Assembly (NCBI GenBank): GCA_002354735.1
Contig: DEMD01000008.1
Location: 17,032-81,031, forward strand
From: Gammaproteobacteria bacterium UBA2679
Lineage (GTDB): Bacteria > Pseudomonadota > Gammaproteobacteria > Pseudomonadales > Oleiphilaceae
Reading direction: 5' to 3'
Length of the DNA: 64,000 bases
Shown: positions 1 through 8,884 of the stretch, piece by piece
Layout of the letters: every line of letters begins with the position of its first letter
Position numbering within the stretch: the first letter of the stretch is position 1
Made by a program: the position numbers and the translations under genes
The notes under the pieces: generated by a model
What the model was told of the DNA's origin: nothing
The model's database searches: none
Seen by the model: only the letters and a program-made list of their open reading frames with translations

Positions 1-291
1 GCCGATTTCACGCTTGTTGAGCAGCAGCTTCCGATACCGCAGCGGTTCTGCAATAACGTGAGTTGACGCTTCCTTCAAGGGAGTAATGTGGGCGTTAAGC
101 AGCCAGGCTTCCTCATTTTTGAGGAATATGAACGAGTCAACGAGCTGGCACTTGCCAGCGCGCAGGCTCTTGACTTCCCAACCAAGCAGGACCAGACCAG
201 CTTCGAATTTGTCTTCGATGTGGTAGTCAAAGCGCGCCTTCTTGTTTCGAGCTATAGTGCCCAGACTGTCTTTCTTCTTTGAATTTGCCAA
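1..291 (-). CDS. smpB: SsrA-binding protein SmpB (N-terminal part, cut by window edge)
   Basis: SmpB binds tmRNA and delivers it to stalled ribosomes for trans-translation. The minus strand encodes 97 residues without a stop before the window edge, so the C-terminal part lies outside. The text contains the family's hallmark stretches: NTIALNKKAR-like (here [16 protein letters not shown]), [15 protein letters not shown], and [11 protein letters not shown]. The start is taken as TTG at 291, because no in-frame ATG precedes the conserved core and an AGG lies a few bases upstream. It is divergent from the membrane-protein gene on the plus strand. Its neighbours ratA, rnfH and bamE are its normal companions in gammaproteobacteria, which supports the call. 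The only uncertainty is the exact start codon. Confidence 0.95.
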   Translation of the reverse strand, partial: MANSKKKDSLGTIARNKKARFDYHIEDKFEAGLVLLGWEVKSLRAGKCQLVDSFIFLKNEEAWLLNAHITPLKEASTHVIAEPLRYRKLLLNKREIG

Positions 292-432
292 AATGACCTG
301 ATCTGTTTCGGGTGATTCGTTACTATCGCAAATACATCTGTATTCGCTGGCCGGGAATCGTAGCACACTCCGGCACGGGCGCACATTCTAACACGGGGTA
401 GGCAGCAGCACTTCGGGCTCAGGAATCATTTT

Positions 433-2118
433 TTGGAATCAGTACAGCACGTTATCAATAAGCCTAACTCGATTACGGTGGCAGGACTCTGCATCGTTCT
501 TGGCTTCAGCGTATTCTGGGAGTTTCCGCGACTGATCATCGAGTACGGCTTGCTGGATGTCGCGCTGGTCTACTGTCTCAGCACGCTACTGCTCGCTGGG
601 CCGGCTGTTTACGTCCAACTGCGTTTCGCGAGTATCGTTCGCAGCCAGACTCACCGGCACCCGAATAGCCGAAGGGCCAACGCGCGCTTCAGTAATATTC
701 TCGGTTACTGTCTTGCGCAGCCCCATGCTCCACTCGTTCGTTTTGCAGCGTACTTACTGACGATTGGTTTGATCGGTTTGCTCTGCGCTTACCTTATTTT
801 TGGTTCGGAGCTTCTCGGTGTACTGCTGAAGACCGTACTCATCAATTTTCAGCCACAGACAGAATCCGGCGGCCTACCTTACGATAGTCTGCCAGTGGCT
901 GACACGTCTATCCAGTTGTTGACCCTGGTGGTGTTCGCCCTGTTCCTGCTACTGCCATGGATCCGCTTCTCCATGCACGGACTGGCGCGCCCTGGTCTGA
1001 TTGGGCTGGTACTCATAGCCTTTATTCTGGTGCTGTGCCTCAGGCACAGCTGGCTATTCGGTGACCATGGTGCAGCATTGGCCTTCATGTTTGCAGGTGA
1101 GGGCACGCGCCTCGGCTTGAGTATGATTCTGGACGTATTGCTTTACACGATTTTCGCACTAGCCGCAGCGACCGGTGTTTACTGTCTCTTCGGTGAAAAA
1201 CAATTGACGGTCAGTGGGCTGGCTACGCGCACCGGCTTGTTCGCAGCGGCGCACCTGGCTTGTGGCGCTCTGGTGACCTTCGTGATGCTGGCCTGGTCAG
1301 CGCAGGCGTCACTGATCAGCAGCGATCCGTTCACGCTCATCTACATCGCCTTGCCTGAAGCCCTGCATTCGATACCACAAGGCCGTTTCTATCTTTCATG
1401 TTTCTACGTTCTCACGTGCCTCTTGTGCTGGAGCACAGCGATGTATCTTACGGCTCCGCTTGTGACCTACGTTTCAGAGCGGGCAGGTATCAGCCTGAAG
1501 ATGGCAGGTTTGGTGGTGGTCCTGCTTATTCTGGCAGTCGCGCTCTATTTCACCTTCTTGCAGGGTAGCCTCTTACAGCTCACCGCCTTTCAGTGGCTGA
1601 ATTTTCTGCTCGCCGCTATGATCCTGCCTGCCAGCCTGGGGCTCCTGCTTACGAGTATGCTTTGGTCCGCGCCGCCGCTGGAAAAATCGAAGCGAATCGG
1701 CTTGAGCGTTCTCATCGGTTTGAGCGTCGTTTTCGCCATGCTCGCCGCTGGTCACACCAGTCAACGGCTGTGCAGGGCAGATAGCTCGGAAATGCTGGTG
1801 ATCTGTGCCGATCCGGCTATTCCAGAGGAAGATGATGTGGACGTAGAGGCTGGCGCCATTGATCCAGAGCCAGACACGCTGTCAAACGAGCTCGGTCAGC
1901 CGTCGGGTGCAGACTTGGACCCGGCCACGGCTTCTGAGGCGGATCTGGATACCGGCGTGATTAAAGAGGGCGGCGTTGAGTCAAATGATAAGGCCAATGA
2001 GCCTGGCGAAGGTGCTGCGAACGAATCTGGGGCCGTTTCCGAAACGCCAGAGCCCGAGGCCGAACCTTCGGAAAAAGCGCCTGACAGTGGCGCTGCGAGT
2101 GGGCCAGATAAGTCTTGA
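433..2118 (+). CDS. Divergent sodium:neurotransmitter-symporter-like membrane protein
   Basis: This 561-residue polytopic protein has about eleven or twelve hydrophobic segments between residues 14 and 455, followed by a hydrophilic, very acidic tail of roughly 100 residues. The first segments (GFSVFWEFPRLIIEYG, then Y..STLLLAGPAVYVQL) have the spacing of the TM1-TM2 region of sodium:neurotransmitter symporters (consensus G..N.WRFPYL...NGG..F). The glycine-rich, sodium-binding part is degenerate, so transport activity and substrate are unknown. Proteins annotated as sodium-dependent transporter family occur beside smpB/ratA in some gammaproteobacteria, which fits the position. The start is TTG with AGGA 9 bases upstream. 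Family assignment by pattern only, so moderate confidence. Confidence 0.6.
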   Translation: MESVQHVINKPNSITVAGLCIVLGFSVFWEFPRLIIEYGLLDVALVYCLSTLLLAGPAVYVQLRFASIVRSQTHRHPNSRRANARFSNILGYCLAQPHAPLVRFAAYLLTIGLIGLLCAYLIFGSELLGVLLKTVLINFQPQTESGGLPYDSLPVADTSIQLLTLVVFALFLLLPWIRFSMHGLARPGLIGLVLIAFILVLCLRHSWLFGDHGAALAFMFAGEGTRLGLSMILDVLLYTIFALAAATGVYCLFGEKQLTVSGLATRTGLFAAAHLACGALVTFVMLAWSAQASLISSDPFTLIYIALPEALHSIPQGRFYLSCFYVLTCLLCWSTAMYLTAPLVTYVSERAGISLKMAGLVVVLLILAVALYFTFLQGSLLQLTAFQWLNFLLAAMILPASLGLLLTSMLWSAPPLEKSKRIGLSVLIGLSVVFAMLAAGHTSQRLCRADSSEMLVICADPAIPEEDDVDVEAGAIDPEPDTLSNELGQPSGADLDPATASEADLDTGVIKEGGVESNDKANEPGEGAANESGAVSETPEPEAEPSEKAPDSGAASGPDKS

Positions 2119-2164
2119 ACATATTAATACATGGAATAGGTGATGCGACGACACGGACTATGCA

Positions 2165-2593
2165 GTGGCTGAGATAACAAGATCAGCACTTATTTTGCGT
2201 ACGCCAATGCAGATGTTTGAACTTGTGAATGATGTTGAGGCCTACCCGAAGTTTTTGCCGTGGTGTCGGCAGGTGGCCGTGCTGTCAGCCGGTGAACGAG
2301 CCATGACGGCCAGTCTGACTGTCGGGAAAGGGCGCGTCCTCCACTCGTTTACAACCAGGAACACACTGAGCCCGCATGAGTCGATCCACATGCAACTGGT
2401 CGACGGGCCGCTTTCGCGTCTACAAGGTACCTGGCAGTTCAAACCTTTGGGAGCAGAGGGTTGCAGGGTAACGCTTTCCCTGGACTACGGACTAAGCGGT
2501 CGACTTTCTTCATTTGCCGCCGAACCCTTGCTGCAGTCTATGGCTGGAGAGGTCATGGACGCCTTCATCAAGCGGGCAGGTGAATTGTATTGA
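2165..2593 (+). CDS. ratA: RatA / COQ10-type START-domain protein
   Basis: The 142-residue protein is a small START-like (polyketide cyclase) domain protein of the COQ10/RatA family. In eukaryotes and some bacteria the family binds ubiquinone and helps respiration. In E. coli RatA has also been reported to affect 70S ribosome association. Family features visible are the N-terminal RSALILRTP and MFELVNDVEAYPKFLPWC block and the C-terminal VMDAFIKRAGELY ending. The start is GTG at 2165; the nearby ATG at 2160 is out of frame. The gene overlaps rnfH by 4 bases, so the pair is translationally coupled, as is usual for this locus. Confidence 0.92.
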   Translation: MAEITRSALILRTPMQMFELVNDVEAYPKFLPWCRQVAVLSAGERAMTASLTVGKGRVLHSFTTRNTLSPHESIHMQLVDGPLSRLQGTWQFKPLGAEGCRVTLSLDYGLSGRLSSFAAEPLLQSMAGEVMDAFIKRAGELY

Positions 2594-2865
2594 AGGTGGA
2601 GGTTGCTTACGCTCGACCAGATCGGCAAATCGTCATCGCGGTGGAACTTGCTGAAGGCAGTACTGCTTCAGAGGCAATCCGAAGGTCTGCTATAACGGAG
2701 CATTTTGGCGAGTTGGCGTCCGGCGAGCATGCAGTAGGGATATTCGGCAAGGTCATCAACGATCCCGAGCACCGTGTGCTGAAAGCCGGTGAGCGCGTGG
2801 AATTGTATCGGCCTCTGCTAATCGATCCTAAATCACAACGTCTCGCCAGGGCACGTAAGGCTTAG
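2590..2865 (+). CDS. rnfH: RnfH family protein (UPF0125)
   Basis: This 91-residue ubiquitin-fold protein belongs to the RnfH/UPF0125 family, whose function is not firmly established despite the link of the name to the Rnf electron-transport complex. Recognisable blocks are VEVAYARPDRQIVIAVEL, the centre VGIFGK and the C-terminal VELYRPLLIDPK followed by a basic tail. It starts with TTG inside the ratA stop codon (TTGA overlap). It ends just before the convergent bamE gene, with only 17 bases between the stops. Confidence 0.9.
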   Translation: MKVEVAYARPDRQIVIAVELAEGSTASEAIRRSAITEHFGELASGEHAVGIFGKVINDPEHRVLKAGERVELYRPLLIDPKSQRLARARKA

Positions 2866-2882
2866 ACCGCACCGATTGGCAG

Positions 2883-3335
2883 CTACTCTCTGCGGTCCAC
2901 GCCTCTCGTCTGGGTAATCGTGGCTTCTTCCACCAGTGTCTCAGCCTCTCGAAGACCGCGGACTTTGTAGACTTCACCAGGATTGGCCAGCTCAGGGGGT
3001 AGAAGATCGAGTTTTGCTATTTTACTCAGCGAATCACCATCGAATTCGAGCCTGATGTGCTGCTTCCGGATTTTGCCGCCTGAAAGCTGAATGGTGTAAA
3101 CGTAGTTCTCATAATCATCGGTAAACACCGGTTCGAGCAAAGGCGTACCGAGCAGATAGTGTACCTGCTCCCGTGTCATACCGACCTCAAGAGTTTCGGC
3201 GGCTTCCTTCTCCACTATCGTGCCCTGTTGCACGTCAATCTTGTAAACCCCAGGGAAGGAGCAAGCCGCTGCGCTTGCGAGTAATGCGATGAGGAAACTG
3301 GCTCGCAGAACCCTGCTGCGGTAGCCGCGGTTCAT
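2883..3335 (-). CDS. bamE: Outer membrane assembly lipoprotein BamE (SmpA/OmlA)
   Basis: BamE is a small lipoprotein of the BAM complex that inserts beta-barrel proteins in the outer membrane. The 150-residue product has a signal peptide ending ASAAAC with the lipidated cysteine at residue 25; the residue at -3 is alanine, slightly atypical. It then has the SmpA/OmlA domain: FPGVYKIDVQQG, the VGMTREQVHYLLGTPL motif and the YVYTIQ strand. A longer reading to 3497 is rejected because a good sigma-70 promoter lies between the two start points and only the start at 3335 gives a signal peptide directly. The gene is divergent from fur, the common gammaproteobacterial pairing. The tail of about 35 residues after the core is longer than in E. 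coli. Confidence 0.93.
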   Translation of the reverse strand: MNRGYRSRVLRASFLIALLASAAACSFPGVYKIDVQQGTIVEKEAAETLEVGMTREQVHYLLGTPLLEPVFTDDYENYVYTIQLSGGKIRKQHIRLEFDGDSLSKIAKLDLLPPELANPGEVYKVRGLREAETLVEEATITQTRGVDRRE

Positions 3336-3466
3336 GACAGCACCGCGCTCGGCAAGTGCAGGGCTGACAAAGGCAGTCGAGCCGGAGGTACGATGACAAT
3401 GGTGGTTTGGAAGCATGGTAAGGGCGACGCAGGTGTTCGGTGAATAGGGCGCAAAATGCTTCCGGC

Positions 3467-3494
3467 ATTGTACGCGCTCTGGTCGGGGTTTCAA
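3467..3494 (-). promoter_or_regulatory. Sigma-70 promoter of bamE
   Basis: On the minus strand TTGAAA (3494-3489) and TACAAT (3472-3467) are separated by 16 bases, close to consensus. Transcription would start near 3460 and leave a leader of about 125 bases before the bamE ATG. Promoter inferred from sequence match only. Confidence 0.6.
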
Positions 3495-3565
3495 CAAGGC
3501 TCTAGTGATTCTCGATGCTCATGAGGGTAGACTATTGCCACGAAGCCAAATGATGGAAGAATGTT

Positions 3566-3994
3566 TTGACGACTTACGACAACGCTGATTTGAAGAAAGC
3601 AGGCCTGAAGGTCACTGTGCCGCGCCTGAAGATACTCGATCTACTTGAGCAGGCTGAAAACCGCCACATGAGTGCGGAGGAGGTCTATAAGCGCTTAATG
3701 GAAGAGGGTAATGACGTTGGTCTGGCCACCGTCTATCGCGTTCTCACTCAGTTCGAGACCGCAGGCCTGGTGCTTCGGCACAACTTTGAAGGCGGTCATT
3801 CTGTTTTCGAACTGAACCATGACGATCATCATGATCACATGGTCTGCTCCGAGACAGGCGCTGTTATCGAATTCTGTGATCCCGTTATCGAGAAGCGACA
3901 GCGGGAGATTGCGGAGGAACATGGCTTCGTTCTCGTCGACCACAGTCTCATTCTGTATGTGAAGCCAATAGGTTCAACATCTAAAAAGAACTGA
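3566..3994 (+). CDS. fur: Ferric uptake regulator Fur
   Basis: Fur is the Fe(II)-dependent DNA-binding repressor of iron uptake genes. The 142 residues show the N-terminal winged helix (LKKAGLKVTVPRLKILDLL, then VGLATVYRVLTQFETAGLV), the metal-binding HDDHHDHMVC segment and the dimerisation domain. Of the CxxC pair found in E. coli Fur only the first cysteine remains (MVCSETG), as in some other gammaproteobacteria. The start is TTG with GGAAG upstream; no in-frame ATG precedes the conserved helix. It is divergent from bamE and convergent with recN. Confidence 0.95.
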   Translation: MTTYDNADLKKAGLKVTVPRLKILDLLEQAENRHMSAEEVYKRLMEEGNDVGLATVYRVLTQFETAGLVLRHNFEGGHSVFELNHDDHHDHMVCSETGAVIEFCDPVIEKRQREIAEEHGFVLVDHSLILYVKPIGSTSKKN

Positions 3995-4010
3995 ACCCTC
4001 TTCGGGTTCA
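3985..4010 (-). terminator. Rho-independent terminator of recN, overlapping the fur stop codon
   Basis: A 7-bp perfect stem (TGAACCC / GGGTTCA, 3992-4010) with a 5-base loop is followed on the minus strand by TTCTTTTTAG, giving a U-rich tract. It sits 6 bases downstream of the recN stop. On the plus strand no T-run follows, so for fur it can act at most as a hairpin. Confidence 0.7.
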
Positions 4011-4015
4011 GTCGC

Positions 4016-5674
4016 TCATGATGCGAGTTGAAGCATTTCTTCGGCATGGGCCAGGGTCTTCCGCGTAATTTCGATGCCGCCAAGCATCCTGGCTATTTCT
4101 GCCGTTCTCGCCTTGCCTTCGAGGTGCTGAGCGCTCGATTTGGTTGCGCCGTTTTCCACGGCCTTGCTCACCATGAGATGTTGGTGAGCGCATGACGCCA
4201 CCTGCGGCAAGTGAGTAATAGAGAGCACCTGAGAGTGCGCGCCAATTTCTTTGAGCATCCGACCGACTATCTCAGCAGTGCCGCCGCCAATACCCACGTC
4301 CACTTCATCGAAGACTATGGTAGGCATTGCCTGTTTGGCGACTGTCGCTACCTGAATGGCCAGGCTGATTCGAGACAGTTCGCCGCCTGACGCCACTTTG
4401 CGCAGAGGCTTTCGCGGCTGGCCTGGGTTCAGGCTGATGCAGATCTCTACGCGTTCGCTTCCAGAAGGTGAGGGCTCGTCCAGTGGGCGAAGCTCGAATG
4501 CAAGATCCGCCTTGATGTCCAGCGCTTTGAGCTGGGCCACTACCTTGTCGCCAAGTTCCTCTGCGACCTTTCGCCGCTGCTTGCCAAGCTCATGGCTCAG
4601 CGACAACAGAGTCTTCTCTGCCGCCTTGCAAGTGGCCTCGAGCACTTCTGGATCGACGACCTTGGCAGCCAGTTCGGCCAGCTCTGCGCTCAGCTGCTCA
4701 TAGGTGGTTTCAAGGTCCTGTGGCTCGCAGTGATGTTTTCGCGCCAGCAGGTATATCTGACTGAGCCGTGCTTCAACCTCTCTGAGCCGCTCTGGATCCA
4801 CTTCCACAGCATCCACACTACGACGAACGTCACTATCGACCTCTTCGATGCGGATCCGGGCCTCTTCTATCATGTCCACCGTGCTCGACAATGCTGGCAG
4901 GAACTGCAGCGCCTGCTTGAGGCAGCTGGATAGCTGCTTGAACTGATCGTTCAAACCGCCCTCTCCGGAGAGGAGGTTCTCTGAAGCGTTGTTCAAGAGG
5001 CCCAGCAGATCTTCTGCATGTGCCAGCTGATGCTGCTCTTCCTCCAGCTGCTCAACTTCCCCGGCCTTGAGAGCGAGCTGGTCAAACTCTTCCACCTGAT
5101 AGGTAAGGAGTTGCAGCTTTGCCTGTGAATCAGCGGCGCCCGAACGAATGGTGCTCAGACGCGTACTGAGCTGTTTCCAGTTGCTGAACGCGAAGCCGAC
5201 CTCAGCCTTCAATGTTTCGAGGCCGCCATAGCTGTCAAGCAGACGAGTCTGGGCGCCGGCTTGCATCAAGGCGTGGTGTTCATGCTGGGCGTGGATATCG
5301 AGCAGCTGAGCACCCAATACCTTCAGATCGGCTAGAGGTACCGGGCTGCCATTGATATAGGCTTTCGAACGCCCTTCCTTGCTGATGGTGCGTCGAATAA
5401 TGCACTCCTCGCCATCCTGTAGCTCCTTTTCTTTCAGCCATTGTACGGCGGCCGCTAGCCCGCTGAGGTCAAAGCTGGCGCTGATGTCTGCCCTGTCGCT
5501 GCCATGCCGCACGATATCTGACGCAGCCCGATCACCTATGCACAGGCCCAGTGCTTCCAGCAGTATTGACTTGCCAGCGCCCGTTTCACCGCTGATCGCC
5601 GTCATGCCTTTATGCCATTCGATCGTAAGACGGTCGGCGATTGCGAGGTTTTGTATCGAAAGCTCGGTAAGCAT
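4016..5674 (-). CDS. recN: DNA repair protein RecN
   Basis: RecN is a cohesin-like SMC-family ATPase recruited to double-strand breaks during the SOS response. The 552-residue length is normal for the family. Visible features are the N-terminal LTELSIQNLAIADRLTIEW block, Walker A GETGAGKS at residues 29-36, DIHAQHEHHALM after the first coiled segment, a coiled-coil middle part, and the C-terminal ABC signature (ASGGELSRISLAIQ) with Walker B TIVFDEVDVGIGG and the ITHLPQVAS switch. Two LexA boxes overlap its promoter, so it should be strongly SOS-inducible. The gene is convergent with fur. Confidence 0.97.
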   Translation of the reverse strand: MLTELSIQNLAIADRLTIEWHKGMTAISGETGAGKSILLEALGLCIGDRAASDIVRHGSDRADISASFDLSGLAAAVQWLKEKELQDGEECIIRRTISKEGRSKAYINGSPVPLADLKVLGAQLLDIHAQHEHHALMQAGAQTRLLDSYGGLETLKAEVGFAFSNWKQLSTRLSTIRSGAADSQAKLQLLTYQVEEFDQLALKAGEVEQLEEEQHQLAHAEDLLGLLNNASENLLSGEGGLNDQFKQLSSCLKQALQFLPALSSTVDMIEEARIRIEEVDSDVRRSVDAVEVDPERLREVEARLSQIYLLARKHHCEPQDLETTYEQLSAELAELAAKVVDPEVLEATCKAAEKTLLSLSHELGKQRRKVAEELGDKVVAQLKALDIKADLAFELRPLDEPSPSGSERVEICISLNPGQPRKPLRKVASGGELSRISLAIQVATVAKQAMPTIVFDEVDVGIGGGTAEIVGRMLKEIGAHSQVLSITHLPQVASCAHQHLMVSKAVENGATKSSAQHLEGKARTAEIARMLGGIEITRKTLAHAEEMLQLAS

Positions 5675-5758
5675 CTGCGGTGCCTCTATATCTGGATATC
5701 TGGCTAAGTATTTGGTTACTGCAGGTCAGAGCAGAACGAATCTGTTCGCACCTTTGAG

Positions 5759-5792
5759 CTGTTAATATATACAGTACTGTTTAAATAGACAA
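5759..5792 (-). promoter_or_regulatory. recN promoter with two tandem LexA (SOS) boxes
   Basis: The palindrome CTGTTAATATATACAG (5759-5774) matches the LexA box CTGT-N8-ACAG exactly. A second copy, CTGTTTAAATAGACAA (5777-5792), differs from the pattern in one base. Their centres are 18 bases apart. On the minus strand TTGTCT (5792-5787) and TATATT (5769-5764) with a 17-base spacer form a promoter fully covered by both boxes. E. coli recN likewise carries more than one LexA box. Confidence 0.88.
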
Positions 5793-5822
5793 CCACTGCA
5801 GGGGCAAATCACTTCATCGGCT

Positions 5823-5850
5823 CTTGAATTCGCGCCACCAGCCCCCATCA
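5823..5850 (+). promoter_or_regulatory. Sigma-32 (heat-shock) promoter of grpE
   Basis: CTTGAA (5823-5828) and CCCCATCA (5843-5850), separated by 14 bases, match the RpoH consensus CTTGAA / CCCCATNT almost perfectly. It lies 42 bases upstream of the grpE ATG. Confidence 0.85.
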
Positions 5851-5892
5851 ATGCGGTACGGAATAATTTGGGTAGCTATTTCAGGAGCTGAC

Positions 5893-6585
5893 ATGGCAAT
5901 TGATGAAAATTCAGGCACACAGTCTGAAGAGCAGGGTATGCAGGCGGACAAGAATGATCCGTCCCATCAGGCAGAGCGTCATGAGGATGCGCTGCATGCA
6001 GATGCTGATCACTCTGGTGACTATGAGGAAGAGGCACTTACTGCGACCGATAATGACGCAGAGGGTGCAGATAGCGAAAACGGCGGCCGTGCCGACACAT
6101 CCGGTGCCGTGGATATCGCTGCGCTGCTTGGCAATACCGCGGAGCTCAACAAGCGGCTCGCCGACCAGCACGAGCAGATGCTCCGTCTTCAGGCCGAGAT
6201 GCACAACGTTCAGAGGCGAGCCGACAGCGATGTAGAGCGGGCACGCAAGTTCGCACTCGAACGTTTCGTGAAGGAGCTGCTACCGGTCATCGATAGTCTT
6301 GAGAAGGCGCTTGAGGCCGAGGCAGGCGACAGCCGGTCAGAGGCGGTCATGCGAGAGGGTGTTGAAATGACCCTTGGGCTTCTACTGAGTGCGGTGAAGA
6401 AGTTTGATGTCGAACCCATCAATCCTGTAGGCGAGCCCTTCAACCCGGAGTTTCATGAGGCCATGTCCATGGTGGCCAACCCTGACATGGCCCCGAACTC
6501 GGTCATGGCAGTGCTGCAGAAGGGCTACACCTTGTCTGGACGACTGTTGCGACCTGCTATGGTCATCGTCGCCAAGGCGCCGTGA
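5893..6585 (+). CDS. grpE: Nucleotide exchange factor GrpE
   Basis: GrpE releases ADP from DnaK and resets the chaperone cycle. The 230-residue protein has a long acidic N-terminal tail (about residues 1-75), a coiled-coil dimerisation helix (LNKRLADQHEQMLRLQAEMHN region) with the typical NVQRRADSDVERARKFALE, then the FVKELLPVIDSLEKAL helix and the C-terminal beta domain (PVGEPFNPEFHEAM, VLQKGYTLSGRLLRPAMV). The start at 5893 is preceded by AGGAG at ideal spacing. An in-frame TTG at 5824 lies inside the sigma-32 promoter and is rejected. The next gene is dnaK. Confidence 0.96.
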   Translation: MAIDENSGTQSEEQGMQADKNDPSHQAERHEDALHADADHSGDYEEEALTATDNDAEGADSENGGRADTSGAVDIAALLGNTAELNKRLADQHEQMLRLQAEMHNVQRRADSDVERARKFALERFVKELLPVIDSLEKALEAEAGDSRSEAVMREGVEMTLGLLLSAVKKFDVEPINPVGEPFNPEFHEAMSMVANPDMAPNSVMAVLQKGYTLSGRLLRPAMVIVAKAP

Positions 6586-6617
6586 TACATAAAGTATGCC
6601 GATCGAGCAGTGGGGGC

Positions 6618-6645
6618 CTTGAAATGGTCAGAACTGCCGCAATAT
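6618..6645 (+). promoter_or_regulatory. Probable second sigma-32 promoter, before dnaK
   Basis: CTTGAA (6618-6623) is followed after 14 bases by CGCAATAT (6638-6645). The -35 matches consensus; the -10 has two mismatches to CCCCATNT, while the spacer equals that of the grpE promoter. It lies about 110 bases upstream of the dnaK ATG. Confidence 0.5.
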
Positions 6646-6757
6646 TGATCGCAGGAACATGATTTCGTTCTTAGCCATAGCTACGGCAGGTGGAACGATC
6701 TCGAAATTGAATTAGCCAGTACGAACTAGCCAAACGAATTAGGAAGCGGAGTTTCAA

Positions 6758-8695
6758 ATGGGAAAGATAATCGGTATAGATCTGGGTACAACCAACTCTT
6801 GTGTGGCGGTGCTCGAAGGCGGTAAGGCTCGCGTCATCGAAAACTCCGAGGGCGCGAGAACAACGCCATCCATCGTTGCCTTCACCGAAGACGGTGAGAC
6901 CCTGGTAGGTCAGTCTGCAAAGCGTCAAGCCGTAACGAATCCTAATAATACGCTGTATGCCATCAAGCGTCTGATAGGGCGTCGATTTGAAGACGACGTT
7001 GTTCAGAAAGACATCAAGATGGTGCCCTACAAGATTGCGAAGGCCGACAACGGCGATGCCTGGGTCGAAGTGAAAGGCAAGAAGATGGCGCCTCCACAGG
7101 TGTCGGCTGAAGTGCTTAAGAAGATGAAGAAGACTGCTGAGGATTTCCTTGGTGAGTCAGTGACTGAAGCGGTCATCACCGTGCCAGCCTACTTCAACGA
7201 CTCGCAGCGCCAGGCGACCAAGGATGCAGGCAAGATTGCCGGCCTGGACGTCAAGCGTATCATCAACGAGCCCACAGCTGCAGCACTGGCTTATGGCATG
7301 GACAAGAAAGGCGGCGATAAGAAGATTGCTGTTTATGACCTTGGCGGCGGTACCTTCGATATCTCAATCATCGAAATTGCTGATGTTGATGGCGAAATGC
7401 AGTTCGAAGTGCTCGCGACCAACGGTGACACCTTCCTCGGTGGTGAAGACTTCGATATGCGTATCATCGATTTCCTCGCTGATGAGTTCAAGAAGGACAG
7501 CGGTATCGACCTGCGTGGCGACCCGCTGGCGATGCAGCGTCTGAAGGAAGCCGGCGAGAAGGCCAAGATCGAACTGTCCAGTAGTCAGCAGACAGACGTG
7601 AACCTGCCCTATGTTACTGCCGATGCTAGTGGTCCCAAGCACTTGAACGTCAAGATGTCCCGTTCGAAGCTTGAAGGCCTGGTTGAACAGCTGGTAGAGC
7701 GCAGTCTTGCGCCATGTAAGCAGGCTCTTGAAGATGCAGGTTATTCTGCGGACGAAATCGATGAGGTCATTCTCGTAGGTGGTCAGACCCGTATGCCGAT
7801 GGTGCAGGCCAAGGTGACTGAGTTCTTTGGTAAAGAGCCGAAGAAAGACGTCAACCCTGACGAAGCGGTTGCACTCGGTGCTGCTATCCAGGGTGCCGTT
7901 CTGGCTGGCGACGTCAAGGACGTGCTGCTGCTCGACGTGTCACCACTTACCCTGAGTATCGAAACAATGGGTGGTGTATCTACGCCGATCATCGAGAAGA
8001 ACACCACGATTCCGACCAAGAAGTCGCAGGTGTTCAGTACAGCTGAAGACAATCAGTCTGCCGTAACGATTCACGTACTGCAGGGTGAGCGCAAGCGAGC
8101 ACAGGATAACAAAAGCCTCGGTCGTTTCGACCTGGCTGGTATCCCGCCTGCTCCACGTGGCGCTCCGCAGATTGAAGTTACCTTCGATATCGATGCCAAC
8201 GGTATTCTGCACGTAGGCGCGAAAGACAAGGCGACTGGCAAGGAGCAGTCTATAGTCATCAAGGCTTCTTCAGGCTTGACGGATGAAGAGATCGACAAGA
8301 TGGTCAGCGATGCCGAAGCGCATGCTGCCGAAGACAAGCGCTTTGAAGAGCTTGCCACGGCGCGCAATCAGGCAGACGGCATGATTCACGCGACTCAGAA
8401 GACGCTTGCAGAAGCTGGCGACAAGGTAAGTGCCGAAGAAAAGGCCAACATCGAGTCGGCTATCAGTGCGCTGCAGGATGCCCTGAAGAGTGATGACAAG
8501 GCGCAGATTGACAGTGCGACGCAGAAGCTGAGCGAAGCGTCCTCCAATATGGCGCAGAAGATGTACGCCGAACAGGCAGGTGAAGGCGCGGGTCAGGCCG
8601 AGCCGCAGGCTGGTGCCAAGTCGGGCTCAGACAAGAAGCCTGAAGACGAAGTCGTCGATGCCGAGTTCGAAGAGGTCAAGGACGAAAAGCGCTAA
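6758..8695 (+). CDS. dnaK: Hsp70 chaperone DnaK
   Basis: DnaK is the ATP-dependent Hsp70 chaperone. The 645-residue product has the nucleotide-binding domain starting [17 protein letters not shown], the phosphate-binding [12 protein letters not shown] and the [13 protein letters not shown] segments. It also has the interdomain linker [15 protein letters not shown], the substrate-binding domain and a helical lid. The tail ends in acidic [14 protein letters not shown], typical of proteobacterial DnaK. A GGAG ribosome binding site precedes the ATG. It stands between grpE and dnaJ, so the full KJE chaperone set is here under heat-shock control. Confidence 0.98.
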   Translation: MGKIIGIDLGTTNSCVAVLEGGKARVIENSEGARTTPSIVAFTEDGETLVGQSAKRQAVTNPNNTLYAIKRLIGRRFEDDVVQKDIKMVPYKIAKADNGDAWVEVKGKKMAPPQVSAEVLKKMKKTAEDFLGESVTEAVITVPAYFNDSQRQATKDAGKIAGLDVKRIINEPTAAALAYGMDKKGGDKKIAVYDLGGGTFDISIIEIADVDGEMQFEVLATNGDTFLGGEDFDMRIIDFLADEFKKDSGIDLRGDPLAMQRLKEAGEKAKIELSSSQQTDVNLPYVTADASGPKHLNVKMSRSKLEGLVEQLVERSLAPCKQALEDAGYSADEIDEVILVGGQTRMPMVQAKVTEFFGKEPKKDVNPDEAVALGAAIQGAVLAGDVKDVLLLDVSPLTLSIETMGGVSTPIIEKNTTIPTKKSQVFSTAEDNQSAVTIHVLQGERKRAQDNKSLGRFDLAGIPPAPRGAPQIEVTFDIDANGILHVGAKDKATGKEQSIVIKASSGLTDEEIDKMVSDAEAHAAEDKRFEELATARNQADGMIHATQKTLAEAGDKVSAEEKANIESAISALQDALKSDDKAQIDSATQKLSEASSNMAQKMYAEQAGEGAGQAEPQAGAKSGSDKKPEDEVVDAEFEEVKDEKR

Positions 8696-8884
8696 TCGTC
8701 CGATTGACGCATGAGTATGAGGTGAGTCTGGCAGGCAAGTCTGCCCGACCTACCTCAGGCTCACTCTTTGCCCGAGCAGTAGACCAGGTGTCTGCTGCTT
8801 TTGCATTTCTGAAGCTGTCACGATTCGCGCTAGGCGTTTCTTGCAGCAAGTTAGAAAGATCAACAAGTTGCTGGTGTACCTATA
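8696..8884. other. dnaK-dnaJ spacer with nested hairpins
   Basis: This 189-base gap has no convincing gene. It contains nested inverted repeats: GAGGT (8719-8723) with ACCTC (8752-8756), and inside them GGCAG (8730-8734) with CTGCC (8741-8745). No long T-run follows, so it looks more like an mRNA processing or stabilising structure than a strong terminator. An upstream TTG-started reading of 64 codons across it has no family resemblance. Confidence 0.4.

Noticed and set aside
5824..5892. Longer N-terminus for GrpE
   Set aside because: The start would lie inside the sigma-32 promoter; the ATG at 5893 has an ideal ribosome binding site.
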